A stretch of DNA of 64,000 nucleotides from Hyphococcus sp. (GTDB taxonomy: Bacteria; Pseudomonadota; Alphaproteobacteria; Caulobacterales; Parvularculaceae), in assembly GCA_028281665.1 (NCBI GenBank), contig JANQJK010000019.1, forward strand, positions 1 through 64,000, in the 5' to 3' direction. The position numbers and the translations under genes are program-made. Within the stretch, counting starts at the first letter, position 1. Every line of letters begins with the position of its first letter. The notes below the pieces were generated by a model that made no database searches, was not told the origin of the DNA, and worked only from the letters and a program-made list of their open reading frames with translations. Of this stretch, positions 16,094-24,885 are shown in pieces.

Positions 16094-17833
16094 TCAACAC
16101 CCGCCATCGGGCGAACAGGCGCCGCCGCCGGGGATGCGGCTGTCGGCGTAACCGTAGAACCAGCCGTCTTTCATTTGCGCGCCCGCGGGCCGGGCGTACC
16201 AGTCGAGCGGTTCAAGCTCGTGGCCCATGGCTTCGAGCGCCGCTTTGGTTTCTTCGCCGAGCCCCGGCTCGTGCATGAGGAGATCCGGCAGCCATTGGTG
16301 ATGAATGCGCGGCGCGTCGATCGCATCGGCGAGGTTCATGTCGCGGTCGATGACATTGACGATGACGTTGAAGGTCGAGGTGATAATGCGCGCGCCGCCG
16401 GGCGCGCCGACGGACATGTAGGGCTCGCCATCCTTGAAGACGAGCGCCGGCGTCATTGAGCTCAAGGGGCGCTTGTTTGCGGCGATGGCGTTTTTCTCAT
16501 CGCCGATGAGGCCGTAGAAATTCGGTGCGCCGGGCGCTGCGGAAAAATCGTCCATCTCGTTGTTCAGGAGAATGCCGGTCCCGGGAACGACAATGCCGGT
16601 CCCGTAGGAAAGGTTCAGCGTATAGGTGTTGGCGACCATGTTGCCGTCGCCGTCGATGACCGAGTAGTGCGTCGTGTCGGGCCCTTCATAGGCGTACGGG
16701 TCGCCCTCGCGCACGTCGCTTGATTTCGATGCGGCGCCGGTATCGATTTCTCCGGCGAGCGCGGCGGCATAGCTGTCGCTCAGCAAACCTTCCACCGGTA
16801 CGTCGACAAAATCCGGGTCGCCCAGATGTTCGGCGCGATCGGCAAACGCCCGTCGCATGATTTCAGCGATAAAGTGCAGGCGCGGCGCGGATTCGCCGTC
16901 GCTTTCAAAAGGCGGCTTTGTCTCCAGCATGTTCAGCATCTGGATCAGATGGACGCCGCCGGAACTCGGCGGCGGCATGGAGTGGATCTCATAGCCGCGG
17001 AAATCGCCAATGACAGGTTCGCGGACGGCAATCCTGTAACTCGCAAGATCTTCTTTCGTCACCAGCCCGCCATTGGCCGCCATTGCGCTTGCGATTTTTT
17101 TCGCGACGGCGCCTTTGTAGAAACCGTCGCGTCCTTTTTGCGAGATTGCTTTCAGCGTGCGCGCGAGGTCGGGCCGTTTGAACGTCTCGCCTGGAAGATA
17201 TCCGCCGCCCTCGGCCTTGAAGAAGATTGCGCGCGCTGCCGGATCACGCATCAGGAGGTCGCGATGGCTTTCAATCATCGCCGCCTGATAATAGGTGAGG
17301 GGCCATCCCTTTTGTGCGAGGGCGATTGCGGGCGCCATCACGGCCTGCCGGGTAAGCCTGCCATATCGTTCCTGTACGAACAGTAACCCGGCGACCGTGC
17401 CGGGCACGCCAGCGGATTTGTAGGAACGCTGGATCGCCTCGCTGTCGACCTTGCCGTCTTCGTCGAGATACATATCGCGCGTCGCGGCGGCCGGCGCCGT
17501 CTCGCGATAGTCGATGGCGACCGTTTCGCCGGTTTCACGTATATTCAGGAGTATAAAGCCGCCCCCGCCGATGTTTCCGGCTCGCGGATGCGTGACGGCG
17601 AGCGCGAAGCCGGTTGCGACGGCAGCGTCGACGGCGTTGCCCCCTTGCGCCAGCATCTCCGCGCCGATCTTCGCCGCCATTCTCTCTTCTGCAACGACGA
17701 TGCCCTGGCGCCCGGCGTTCGGGTGGTGCAGCGCGGTTTCAAGGGGCGGCGTCGAGAGTGGTTCTTCCGCGCTTGCGGTGGCGGCTGCAAGGCTGACGCA
17801 CAACAGCGTGGCGACAAGCATGTTTCGCGTCAT
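16094..17833 (-). CDS. ggt: Gamma-glutamyltransferase
   Basis: The enzyme transfers or hydrolyses the gamma-glutamyl group of glutathione in the periplasm, after self-cleavage into two subunits. The 579-aa protein has a signal peptide (MTRNMLVATLLCVSLAAATASA), the ATGFALAVTHPRAGNIGGGGFIL motif and the self-processing threonine in DTTHYSVIDGDGNMVA. NEMDDF and PLSSMTPALV complete the active site. Length is normal for the family. It stands alone. Confidence 0.95.
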   Translation of the reverse strand: MTRNMLVATLLCVSLAAATASAEEPLSTPPLETALHHPNAGRQGIVVAEERMAAKIGAEMLAQGGNAVDAAVATGFALAVTHPRAGNIGGGGFILLNIRETGETVAIDYRETAPAAATRDMYLDEDGKVDSEAIQRSYKSAGVPGTVAGLLFVQERYGRLTRQAVMAPAIALAQKGWPLTYYQAAMIESHRDLLMRDPAARAIFFKAEGGGYLPGETFKRPDLARTLKAISQKGRDGFYKGAVAKKIASAMAANGGLVTKEDLASYRIAVREPVIGDFRGYEIHSMPPPSSGGVHLIQMLNMLETKPPFESDGESAPRLHFIAEIMRRAFADRAEHLGDPDFVDVPVEGLLSDSYAAALAGEIDTGAASKSSDVREGDPYAYEGPDTTHYSVIDGDGNMVANTYTLNLSYGTGIVVPGTGILLNNEMDDFSAAPGAPNFYGLIGDEKNAIAANKRPLSSMTPALVFKDGEPYMSVGAPGGARIITSTFNVIVNVIDRDMNLADAIDAPRIHHQWLPDLLMHEPGLGEETKAALEAMGHELEPLDWYARPAGAQMKDGWFYGYADSRIPGGGACSPDGGC

Positions 17834-18010
17834 CGGCCGTCCCTCCGTCTTCGCCCCGGCGCATTACATAGCACAAACTTCCGCAAAAGCCGAAAGCCCG
17901 GTTTGACGCCGCGCGATCTACGCCGCAGTGGATATATGCGCGTGACGGGTGTGTCTCTCAGCGATGCGCCGGGTTAGAATGAACGGCCGTAGCGCAGTGC
18001 AGGAGGTTCC

Positions 18011-18730
18011 TTGGCGGCGACTCTGTTGGAGCGACTGACGCGAAGAATGTCGGAAAACGGCGTCCGTGCGACGGCGGCGCACTTGCAGATGCGCGCCCAT
18101 GAACGGTATCGCGACTGGCGGCTCGGCGTCGACACTTGCGGCGTCATCCCGTCGAGCGAGCTTGGCGATGATGCGGCGTGCATTGATTACGAGCCGGTGA
18201 ATTACCGTTGCCTCGATGTTGCGTTCAACTATCTGACTGTCCGCGAGGGCGGGGACGTTTTTCTCGACTATGGCTGCGGCAAGGGGAGAGCGCTCGCCTA
18301 CGCAGCGACATTTCCGTTTCGCCGGATTATCGGCGTAGACCGCGTGCCGGAACTATGCGCGGCGGCGGAGGAAAATTTGCGCCGCGTCAAGCCGGACATT
18401 CAGTGCGCCGATATTGACATTGTCGCGGCGGATGCACGCGAGTTTGAATTGCCGGGCGACGTATCTGTGATTTTCATGTTCAACCCTTTCACCGGGCAAA
18501 TTCTCGAAGACGTTCAGGAAAAAATCCGACAGTCGCTGGCGCGGGCGCCGCGAAAGACGACGATTATTTATCTGTACCCGCATAACCGCCAGGAAGACGC
18601 ATTCGCCGGGCGGCCCTGGATTACAAAGGTGTGCGAGTTACCCACCAGTTCCTGGAGCAGCATTGTTACGCTCGTGGTTTACGAAAGCGCGCCCGGCGCC
18701 GGCAACGGTCAGGCCGTCGCCGCCGTGTAA
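18011..18730 (+). CDS. Class I SAM-dependent methyltransferase
   Basis: The 239-aa protein has motif I in FLDYGCGKGRALAYAA, an acidic loop IIGVDRVPELC, ADAREFE, and VSVIFMFNPF as motif IV. This NPF/NPPF-type motif is seen in protein or small-molecule methyltransferases; the substrate is unknown. The start is probably TTG at 18011, four bases after a strong AGGAGG (18001-18006). An ATG at 18047 is an alternative. It stands next to a VOC protein gene 62 bp downstream. Confidence 0.8.
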   Translation: MAATLLERLTRRMSENGVRATAAHLQMRAHERYRDWRLGVDTCGVIPSSELGDDAACIDYEPVNYRCLDVAFNYLTVREGGDVFLDYGCGKGRALAYAATFPFRRIIGVDRVPELCAAAEENLRRVKPDIQCADIDIVAADAREFELPGDVSVIFMFNPFTGQILEDVQEKIRQSLARAPRKTTIIYLYPHNRQEDAFAGRPWITKVCELPTSSWSSIVTLVVYESAPGAGNGQAVAAV

Positions 18731-18792
18731 GCAGTTTTGACGGACCCCCGCGCCGCGGCCTAGCATGTCTGCAAAACCGGAGGGACAAGGGT

Positions 18793-19170
18793 ATGTCGGA
18801 AAAAAAGCAAACGATCGGATCGATCGGCTGGCGCGATCTGACAGTTGAGAACGCGAAAGAGCTGCGGGACTTTTACGCCGCCGTTACGGGCTGGACCGTC
18901 CATGAAACGCCCATGGGCGATTACGCTGATTACACGATGATGGACGCGAATGGCGAGCCGGCGGGGGGCGTCTGTCATGCAAGGGGAACGAACGCCGATA
19001 TGCCGCCGCAATGGCTGATCTATGTGGTCGTTGAGAATCTGGAAAAGAGCCTCGATGAAACCATGAAACGCGGCGGCGACGTCGTTGCGCCGCCGCGCGG
19101 CCTTATGGGCGGCAAGATGGCGGTGGTCAAAGACCCCGCCGGCGCCGTGATTGCGCTCTGGGAGGAATAG
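18793..19170 (+). CDS. VOC (glyoxalase/dioxygenase superfamily) protein
   Basis: The 125-aa protein matches a single VOC module: WRDLTVENAKELRDFYAAVTGW at the start and MAVVKDPAGAVIALWEE at the end, with PPQWLIYVVVENLEKSLDE in the middle. Such proteins bind metal and act on diverse small molecules. The ATG at 18793 follows GGAGGGACAAGGGT and gives a normal-length domain. Function beyond the fold is unknown. Confidence 0.85.
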   Translation: MSEKKQTIGSIGWRDLTVENAKELRDFYAAVTGWTVHETPMGDYADYTMMDANGEPAGGVCHARGTNADMPPQWLIYVVVENLEKSLDETMKRGGDVVAPPRGLMGGKMAVVKDPAGAVIALWEE

Positions 19171-19230
19171 CCGGGACTTTCGGCCACGCCCGGCTCCAGC
19201 GGGCTTATCGACATCACGCTTTCGAACTTT

Positions 19231-19482
19231 TCAAGATGCGCTATCCGTCGTTCCATAAAGAATGAATTTCTGCCCGCCCACATAGTCAAAACCCGGCGCG
19301 AAGCGGAACACCGCCGCGGGATCAGCCGGGTATTGCAACGTTCCGCCAACGAATGTTCCCGCGAGTCCTGAAAAAACCGGCGCCGTGGCGTCTCGCCCGC
19401 GGTCCGTGAACCATGCATGGCCGCCGAGGGCCGCAATGGCGAGAATGATCGCAAGCGTTGCGAACAACAAAATGCGTTTCAA
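19231..19482 (-). CDS. Short secreted or membrane-anchored protein
   Basis: The 83-aa frame starts at a TTG with a strong ribosome site (GGAGGGAGGA on the minus strand). Its N-terminus is a hydrophobic helix (residues ~3-22), then a short globular part with FAPGFDYVGGQKFILYG. It may be a truncated version of a longer protein, since the frame stops soon after a beta-rich stretch. No known family is recognised. Confidence 0.5.
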   Translation of the reverse strand: MKRILLFATLAIILAIAALGGHAWFTDRGRDATAPVFSGLAGTFVGGTLQYPADPAAVFRFAPGFDYVGGQKFILYGTTDSAS

Positions 19483-19536
19483 GGTTTTGTCCTCCCTCCG
19501 CAGGAGCGACCTTGCCCTGGCTCTCGATCATCGCCC

Positions 19537-20478
19537 TCAGGTCAGCCCGAACTTCTCAAGCGCCGCCTCCGCAATCGGCGCACCCCATTCCTGCACGAAG
19601 TGGCCGGCCTCGGCGACCTCTATAGGTTCGGGACAGTTTTTGATCATCTTTTTCAGCATATACATCGCCGGGGGCCCAAGCACCGGGTCCTGCATGCCGA
19701 TGGCCATGAAACTGTCGCCGGCCCAGTCTTCATGCCAGAACTTGCGCGCGGCGAGGGAAGTTTCAACGCCCTCGGCCGACGCCGGCGTTAAATCCCTGCC
19801 CTGTTCCTTCAGCATGACGAGTTCAGGAAAGCGCCTGACGCCGCCCTTGTACGACTGGTCGGGGAAGGGTGCGTCATAGGCGGCGGCTTCCTCATCGGTA
19901 AGTATGGACGTCGCGCGCTTCATCAGCCCGCCCACATCAAGGTCCGGGTTGGCGCGGTTGAAGGCGCGCCAGGCGGCGAACCCTTCGCCCGCTTCTTCAC
20001 CGCCGGGAAGCCCCGTATTCATCACGATCAGCCGCGTATAGCGTTCCGGCGCAGCCATGGGGAGCGTCAGGCCGAGAAGCCCGCCCCAGTCCTGCACCAC
20101 AAGGCAAACATTTTTCAGGCCGAGCTTTTCGACGAAGGCAAGAAGGGCATTGCGGTGAAAATGATAGGTATACGTTTCATCGTCCACCGGCTTGTCGGAA
20201 CGCCCGAAGCCGAACATATCGACCGCAATGGCGCGATGACCAGCGCTGGTGAATACCGGAATCATCTTGCGGAAGAGATACGCCCATGACGGTTCGCCGT
20301 GAATGCACAGGAACGTGACGTCCGAATCGGCATTTTTATCTGATGAGGGGCCTTCGTCCGCATAATGCATTCTGAGGCCTTCATAACCGGGCAGGTCGTC
20401 TACATAGCGGGGCGCAAAGCCCCAGCCATCGAGATTTTCAAATCGGTCGTCGGGCGTTCGGAGGGCTTTGACGGTCAT
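19537..20478 (-). CDS. Haloalkane dehalogenase, DhlA-like
   Basis: The enzyme cleaves carbon-halogen bonds by an alpha/beta-hydrolase mechanism. This 313-aa protein closely follows the DhlA (HLD-I) pattern: LCIHGEPSWAYLFRKMIPVF, VDMFGFGRSDKP, nucleophile Asp in VVQDWGGLLGLTLP, catalytic acid region MAIGMQDPVLGP, and the histidine in EAGHFVQEWG. The start at 20478 gives MTVKALRTPDDRF, the usual N-terminus; an upstream ATG at 20532 is less likely. The halogenated substrate is not predictable. Confidence 0.9.
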   Translation of the reverse strand: MTVKALRTPDDRFENLDGWGFAPRYVDDLPGYEGLRMHYADEGPSSDKNADSDVTFLCIHGEPSWAYLFRKMIPVFTSAGHRAIAVDMFGFGRSDKPVDDETYTYHFHRNALLAFVEKLGLKNVCLVVQDWGGLLGLTLPMAAPERYTRLIVMNTGLPGGEEAGEGFAAWRAFNRANPDLDVGGLMKRATSILTDEEAAAYDAPFPDQSYKGGVRRFPELVMLKEQGRDLTPASAEGVETSLAARKFWHEDWAGDSFMAIGMQDPVLGPPAMYMLKKMIKNCPEPIEVAEAGHFVQEWGAPIAEAALEKFGLT

Positions 20479-20618
20479 GGGGTGTTCCTGTTTGTGCATC
20501 TGCACAATGGCGCGTGTAGCAACAGAACTCAATAATTTTCAGCAGCTTGAATAGATTGTGAGCAGTAATTGCAAGCAACATGTTCCTATGAAATAGTGTG
20601 TCGACAAAGGGGTGGGAT

Positions 20619-21881
20619 ATGAAAATTTTTCTTTATTTTGTTTTATGTTTTTTTGTGTCCGGTTGCACACTAGGTGAAATAAATTCCATTCATCGCAAAG
20701 CGAACTTTACGGAGGGAGAAAGTCATATAATAGACGCCAAGCAACGTTTTGTGGTCACGTACAAGCGGCCGAAAGAAAGTGGCCAAGTCAGCGACAAAAC
20801 TGGCGTGTCCAACAACAGCGCGAGTTTCGACTATGTAACATGCGCTGAGCCTAGCCCCGATGTATTCTCAGTATACGCCGCAAGCGGAGAAGCTTCAGTT
20901 AGTAAGGGCGGCGCAAGTGGGGCGGGATCGTTTTCTTCTACGGAAACCGGCGCGCAATTAGGGGAGCGGTCGATTGGCCTTCAGGCGTTGCGAGACGCCT
21001 ATTTTCGATTATGTGAAGCCTATGCCGTGGGTGCAATTGACAAGATCGATTACATGATTGGGCAACGTCATAATCAGACGGCCTTGATGGGTTTGCTGGC
21101 AATTGAGGAGATGAATGCGATTGCCCGCGCGCCTTCGGTTGTGATTGGTGGGCAGGCGGGCGCAGTTTCTGCTTCTGGCATTCAGCGAATGACGAGTATG
21201 TTGGCGACGTTATCGAATGAAAATGCTGATCTCAAAAACGAAAGTGATGCGTGGAAAAGTGAAATTGAGGATAACAAAAAAAAGAAACAAGACGCCACGC
21301 AAGGAACGGATGAACAAAAAGCCCAAAAAAAAGCGGCAAACGTGAAGATCGACAAAGACAATGAGGCACTGCAGAAAAAAATAGATAAGAATACCAACAA
21401 AATAAAATCTAACAATAAAGCAATTGCGGCTCTAGAAAAAGGTTTGGAAAACGCCGGGGCAACCGGAACATACGCGTCATCCGTTGCGCCAGTTTTTATT
21501 GGTGGGGACGAATGCGATAGCGAATGCGTGGATAAAAGTGGGGAGGTGGCCAAGCAAATGGTTAAGGTGGTGCAGACGCTTAATGACGATGATTACGGAC
21601 CGACTATTTGCTTAAGTTACTTTCGTAGCCAAAAAGACCTTGATGAGGATGACCAATCAAAAATCACTCAGGTTTGTGGTGATGTATTGGGCGCATATAG
21701 CCAAAGCATAAGAGAACGCGGAAAGGCTCGGATTGAACTCCTAAAACAGCTTGTTCCAGGGGTGTTGGCCACGAAGGATAAGGAGTTGCTCAGCATCCTT
21801 GTGCAAGCAGCTGCCGGATTAGGGGGGGGCGCTGTAGTAAAGGCCGAGAACGCTGACGGTCAGGGCGTCGTAAGGAATTGA
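20619..21881 (+). CDS. Coiled-coil lipoprotein of unknown function, AT-rich gene
   Basis: From the ATG at 20619 (preceded by GGTGGG) the 420-aa protein has a lipoprotein signal MKIFLYFVLCFFVSGC with Cys at residue 16. A beta-type region and a Gly/Ser-rich stretch follow, then GLQALRDAYFRLCEAYAVGAID, a Lys-rich coiled coil near residues 195-270, and a Cys-containing C-terminal domain. Composition is much more AT-rich than neighbours (poly-A runs, AATAAA-type words), so it was probably acquired horizontally. No known domain is recognised. It stands alone between the dehalogenase and MAPEG genes. Confidence 0.75.
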   Translation: MKIFLYFVLCFFVSGCTLGEINSIHRKANFTEGESHIIDAKQRFVVTYKRPKESGQVSDKTGVSNNSASFDYVTCAEPSPDVFSVYAASGEASVSKGGASGAGSFSSTETGAQLGERSIGLQALRDAYFRLCEAYAVGAIDKIDYMIGQRHNQTALMGLLAIEEMNAIARAPSVVIGGQAGAVSASGIQRMTSMLATLSNENADLKNESDAWKSEIEDNKKKKQDATQGTDEQKAQKKAANVKIDKDNEALQKKIDKNTNKIKSNNKAIAALEKGLENAGATGTYASSVAPVFIGGDECDSECVDKSGEVAKQMVKVVQTLNDDDYGPTICLSYFRSQKDLDEDDQSKITQVCGDVLGAYSQSIRERGKARIELLKQLVPGVLATKDKELLSILVQAAAGLGGGAVVKAENADGQGVVRN

Positions 21882-22045
21882 AATTTCTCTTAAGGCGATT
21901 TTATTGCCTTTACGAGCTGGCCAACATTTTATTAGTGCGCGCGGAAGTCGTATGCGCTCGCATCCGTCTTCTTAATTGATGAAAACGTTTGGTTTATGAT
22001 GATGTGCCGCTTATTCCGCAGCTAGGCGATTCGCTCAGCTCGCGC

Positions 22046-22441
22046 CTAGTTGGTAAGGCGCAAAACCATCATGATGAGCCCGGCGGCGCCGACCATCCAG
22101 ATGAGGGAGCGCAGGCCGAAGACGCCGGCGTAGTAAGCCGGGAGGTACGCCGCGCGGGCAATGACGAAAATCAGTGCGCCGGTGAGCCCCATCCCGTCGG
22201 CCTTGCCGGTAACGATCAGCAACAGCGCCACGGGCAGGAAGAAGAACATCGCCTCCTCCATATTGCGCTGGGCGCGGCCGCAGCGCTGCGCCGCGACGGA
22301 TTTCTCCAGCACGGTATCCCGGGTCCCGAGGCCGATAGTGAGGAGGTTGCCGTCGCCCTTGCTCGATTGCAGCTTCATGACGGCGTGAACGACGATGTAG
22401 ATGAAGTACAGAAGCAACGCCCAGAGAATATAGTCGATCAT
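22046..22441 (-). CDS. MAPEG-family integral membrane protein
   Basis: The 131-aa protein has four predicted membrane helices and the MAPEG-type GRAQRNMEEAMFFFLPVALLL motif between the first two. MAPEG proteins include glutathione-dependent detoxification enzymes; bacterial members are mostly uncharacterised. A GST gene lies 2 kb away but in another transcription unit. Confidence 0.85.
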   Translation of the reverse strand: MIDYILWALLLYFIYIVVHAVMKLQSSKGDGNLLTIGLGTRDTVLEKSVAAQRCGRAQRNMEEAMFFFLPVALLLIVTGKADGMGLTGALIFVIARAAYLPAYYAGVFGLRSLIWMVGAAGLIMMVLRLTN

Positions 22442-22593
22442 TTTCTCGCTCCTTGGCTTTCCGGGGGCTTTCCTGGGGCTTTCCGGGTTTTCTTGCCCGG
22501 TCCCGCCGCTATAGTCGCGCCAAATGCGGGCGCCGCCAAGGCCGCGATGCAGCGCGGGCGCTGTAACAAGATCACGTTGGAGAGAGATAGACG

Positions 22594-24009
22594 ATGACCG
22601 ACCATACTGTAGACCTTGTCGTAATCGGCTCAGGGCCGGGGGGCTATGTGGCCGCCATTCGCGCCGCGCAGCTGGGGCTCAAGACGGCGATTGTCGAGCG
22701 CGACGCCCTCGGCGGGGTCTGCCTCAACTGGGGCTGCATCCCGACGAAAGCGCTGCTCCGGACGTCGGAAATCTACACCAACATGAAACACGCTGAGGAA
22801 TTCGGGCTGAAAGCAGACAATATCGGCTTCGACATTGAGAAGGTCGTGAAGCGCTCGCGGAAAGTTGCGGGCAAGCTCTCCGGCGGCATCGGCTATCTGA
22901 TGAAGAAGAACAAGATCGCCGTCATCGAGGGCGAGGCGCGACTGGAGAAAGGGTCTGCTGCGCCAATTGTGAAAGTGAAAACCAAGGGTGGCGAGGACAC
23001 GGTCAAAGCCAAACACGTGATCCTCGCGACGGGCGCACGGGCGCGCACCATCCCGCAAGCCGGGCTGGAGCCTGACGGCAAGTTCGTCTGGACGGCGAAG
23101 GAAGCCATGGTTCCCGACATCATGCCGAAGTCGCTCCTCGTCATCGGGTCGGGCGCCATCGGCATCGAGTTCGCGAGTTTCTACAATGCGCTGGGCGCCG
23201 AGGTGACGATTGTCGAAATGCTCGACCGCATTCTCCCCGTTGAGGACAAGGAGATCTCTTCCTTCGCCGACAAGGCGTTCCAGAAGCAGGGCATGAAGAT
23301 CATGACCGGCGCGCAGGTTGAAAAGCTCGACACGTCGGGCAAGCTGGCGAAAGCGACGATCAAAACCAAAGACGGCAAGTCAGAGACGGTAGAGGCCGAG
23401 CGCGTCGTCCTCGCCGTCGGCATTGTCGGCAATACGGAAAACTTAGGGCTCGAAGCGGTCGGCGCGAAGGTCGACCGCGGGCATATCGTGGTCGACGAGT
23501 GGCTCTCGACCGGCGTTCCGGGGCTCTATGCGATTGGCGATGTGGTCGGCGCGCCCTGGCTCGCCCATAAGGCGTCCCATGAAGGGGTGATCTGTGTAGA
23601 GAAGATCGCCGGCGTGAAAGACGTTCACCCGCTCGACGTCACGAACATTCCGGGCTGCACCTATTGCCAGCCGCAGATCGCCAGCGTCGGCCTTACCGAG
23701 GACAAGGCGAAAGAAGCGGGCCACAAGGTGAAAGTCGGCCGCTTCCCCTTCAACGGCAACGGCAAGGCGATTGCGCTGGGCGAGCCGGAAGGCCTCGTCA
23801 AAACCGTGTTCGATGCGGAAACAGGCGAACTCCTCGGCGCCCACATGGTCGGCGCGGAAGTCACCGAACTCATTCAGGGCTTCGGCCTCGCCAAGTCAGC
23901 AGAACTCGTCGAGCAGGACCTCATGCACGCCATCTTCCCGCACCCGACGCTGTCAGAGATGATGCATGAGAGCGTATTGGATGCGTATGGGCGGGTGATG
24001 CATATTTAG
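22594..24009 (+). CDS. lpdA: Dihydrolipoyl dehydrogenase (E3)
   Basis: The flavoenzyme re-oxidises lipoamide in pyruvate and 2-oxoacid dehydrogenase complexes. The 471-aa protein has FAD-binding GSGPGGYVAAIRAAQLG, redox-active Cys pair in GGVCLNWGCIPTKALL, NAD-binding VIGSGAIGIEFASFY, and the C-terminal catalytic HPTLSEMMHE. The GGVCLNWGC form is typical of the E3 paired with alphaproteobacterial pyruvate dehydrogenase. Here it stands without E1/E2 genes. GAGAGAGAT just upstream is the probable ribosome site. Confidence 0.97.
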   Translation: MTDHTVDLVVIGSGPGGYVAAIRAAQLGLKTAIVERDALGGVCLNWGCIPTKALLRTSEIYTNMKHAEEFGLKADNIGFDIEKVVKRSRKVAGKLSGGIGYLMKKNKIAVIEGEARLEKGSAAPIVKVKTKGGEDTVKAKHVILATGARARTIPQAGLEPDGKFVWTAKEAMVPDIMPKSLLVIGSGAIGIEFASFYNALGAEVTIVEMLDRILPVEDKEISSFADKAFQKQGMKIMTGAQVEKLDTSGKLAKATIKTKDGKSETVEAERVVLAVGIVGNTENLGLEAVGAKVDRGHIVVDEWLSTGVPGLYAIGDVVGAPWLAHKASHEGVICVEKIAGVKDVHPLDVTNIPGCTYCQPQIASVGLTEDKAKEAGHKVKVGRFPFNGNGKAIALGEPEGLVKTVFDAETGELLGAHMVGAEVTELIQGFGLAKSAELVEQDLMHAIFPHPTLSEMMHESVLDAYGRVMHI

Positions 24010-24051
24010 AGCGTCCGTCGAGGTGATGCCTCGGCGACCGCCACCCGCTCT

Positions 24052-24073
24052 CCCGGGCGAAAGCCGGGGTCCA
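24052..24073 (-). repeat. REP-like palindrome, family R, copy 2 (reverse)
   Basis: Reverse orientation copy of the CTGGATCCCGGC-TTTC-GCCGGG element, with small changes (CCCCGGC/GCCCGGG arms). It pairs in inverted orientation with copy 3 about 90 bp away. Confidence 0.7.
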
Positions 24074-24163
24074 CGAACGTTGCGACGTAGCGGCGGATTG
24101 CGTTTTTGTGTGTGGCATGCGCCAACCGCTAAGCTCGCAGATCAGGTTTTATCGGACATCTCC

Positions 24164-24198
24164 CTGGATCCCGGCTTTCGCCGGGATGAGCGGGAGAG
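24164..24198 (+). repeat. REP-like palindrome, family R, copy 3
   Basis: CTGGATCCCGGCTTTCGCCGG followed by GATGAGCGGGAGAG. Together with copy 2 it forms an inverted pair just after lpdA, so it may act as a large transcript-end hairpin. Confidence 0.75.
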
Positions 24199-24201
24199 GG
24201 G

Positions 24202-24885
24202 CTAGGCCCCGCCAAACACCACTTCTTCACCCGTCTCTTTCCACTGCGGATACTTTTCCATCACGGATGCAAAAAGCTCCGACCCCATCAGCCCTTTCAG
24301 CCAGGTCCGCACGCTTGCCGGCGCGTGTTCGTCAAACCACGCCTCATCTGCGATGCGGAACTGGCGGACGAAGGGGAAGATGGCGATGTCGGCGCGGCTG
24401 CGTTTGGCGCCGCATAGGTGCTGCCGCTGCCCGAGGCGCGCGGCGAGGGCTTCCAGAAATTTTGCCCCTTCTGCCCGGTGGGTTTCCGGGTCTGCGTCTT
24501 CGTAGCGGGTCGCGTATTTATAGCGGTCGAGATGGTGTTTGAAGTCGCCGTCGCAGGCCGCGATGAGATCCGCGCCGTCCTCGCCGTCGTCTGGCGCCAA
24601 CCACCCTTCCGGATCGTTCTTTGCGAGCGCCCAGTCCATGACGGCGAGGCTTTCGTCGATGACGTTATCGCCGACAATCAGCACCGGGACGGTTCCTTTG
24701 GGCGAGGCGGCGATCATCTCCGCCGGCTTGTCGCGCAACAGCACTTCGCGCAGGCGCACGCGGCGCCCGCTCACCGCAATCGCCATGCGCGCCCGCATGG
24801 CGTAGGGGCATCGCCGGAAGGAATAGAGGATTGGGAGGTTAGTTACGAGGGCCCCCTCCGTCGCCTTCGGCGCTTCCTCTCCCAT
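24202..24885 (-). CDS. Glutathione S-transferase
   Basis: The 227-aa protein has a thioredoxin-fold N-terminus with active-site-type FRRCPYAMRARMAIAVSG (residues ~23-40), the cis-proline region KGTVPVLIVGD followed by DESLAVMDWAL, and an all-helical C-terminal domain. The cysteine active site suggests an Omega/Beta-like class. The first 15 codons (MGEEAPKATEGAL) come from an intergenic repeat that also encodes the end of trhO; no other start is apparent. Confidence 0.88.
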   Translation of the reverse strand: MGEEAPKATEGALVTNLPILYSFRRCPYAMRARMAIAVSGRRVRLREVLLRDKPAEMIAASPKGTVPVLIVGDNVIDESLAVMDWALAKNDPEGWLAPDDGEDGADLIAACDGDFKHHLDRYKYATRYEDADPETHRAEGAKFLEALAARLGQRQHLCGAKRSRADIAIFPFVRQFRIADEAWFDEHAPASVRTWLKGLMGSELFASVMEKYPQWKETGEEVVFGGA

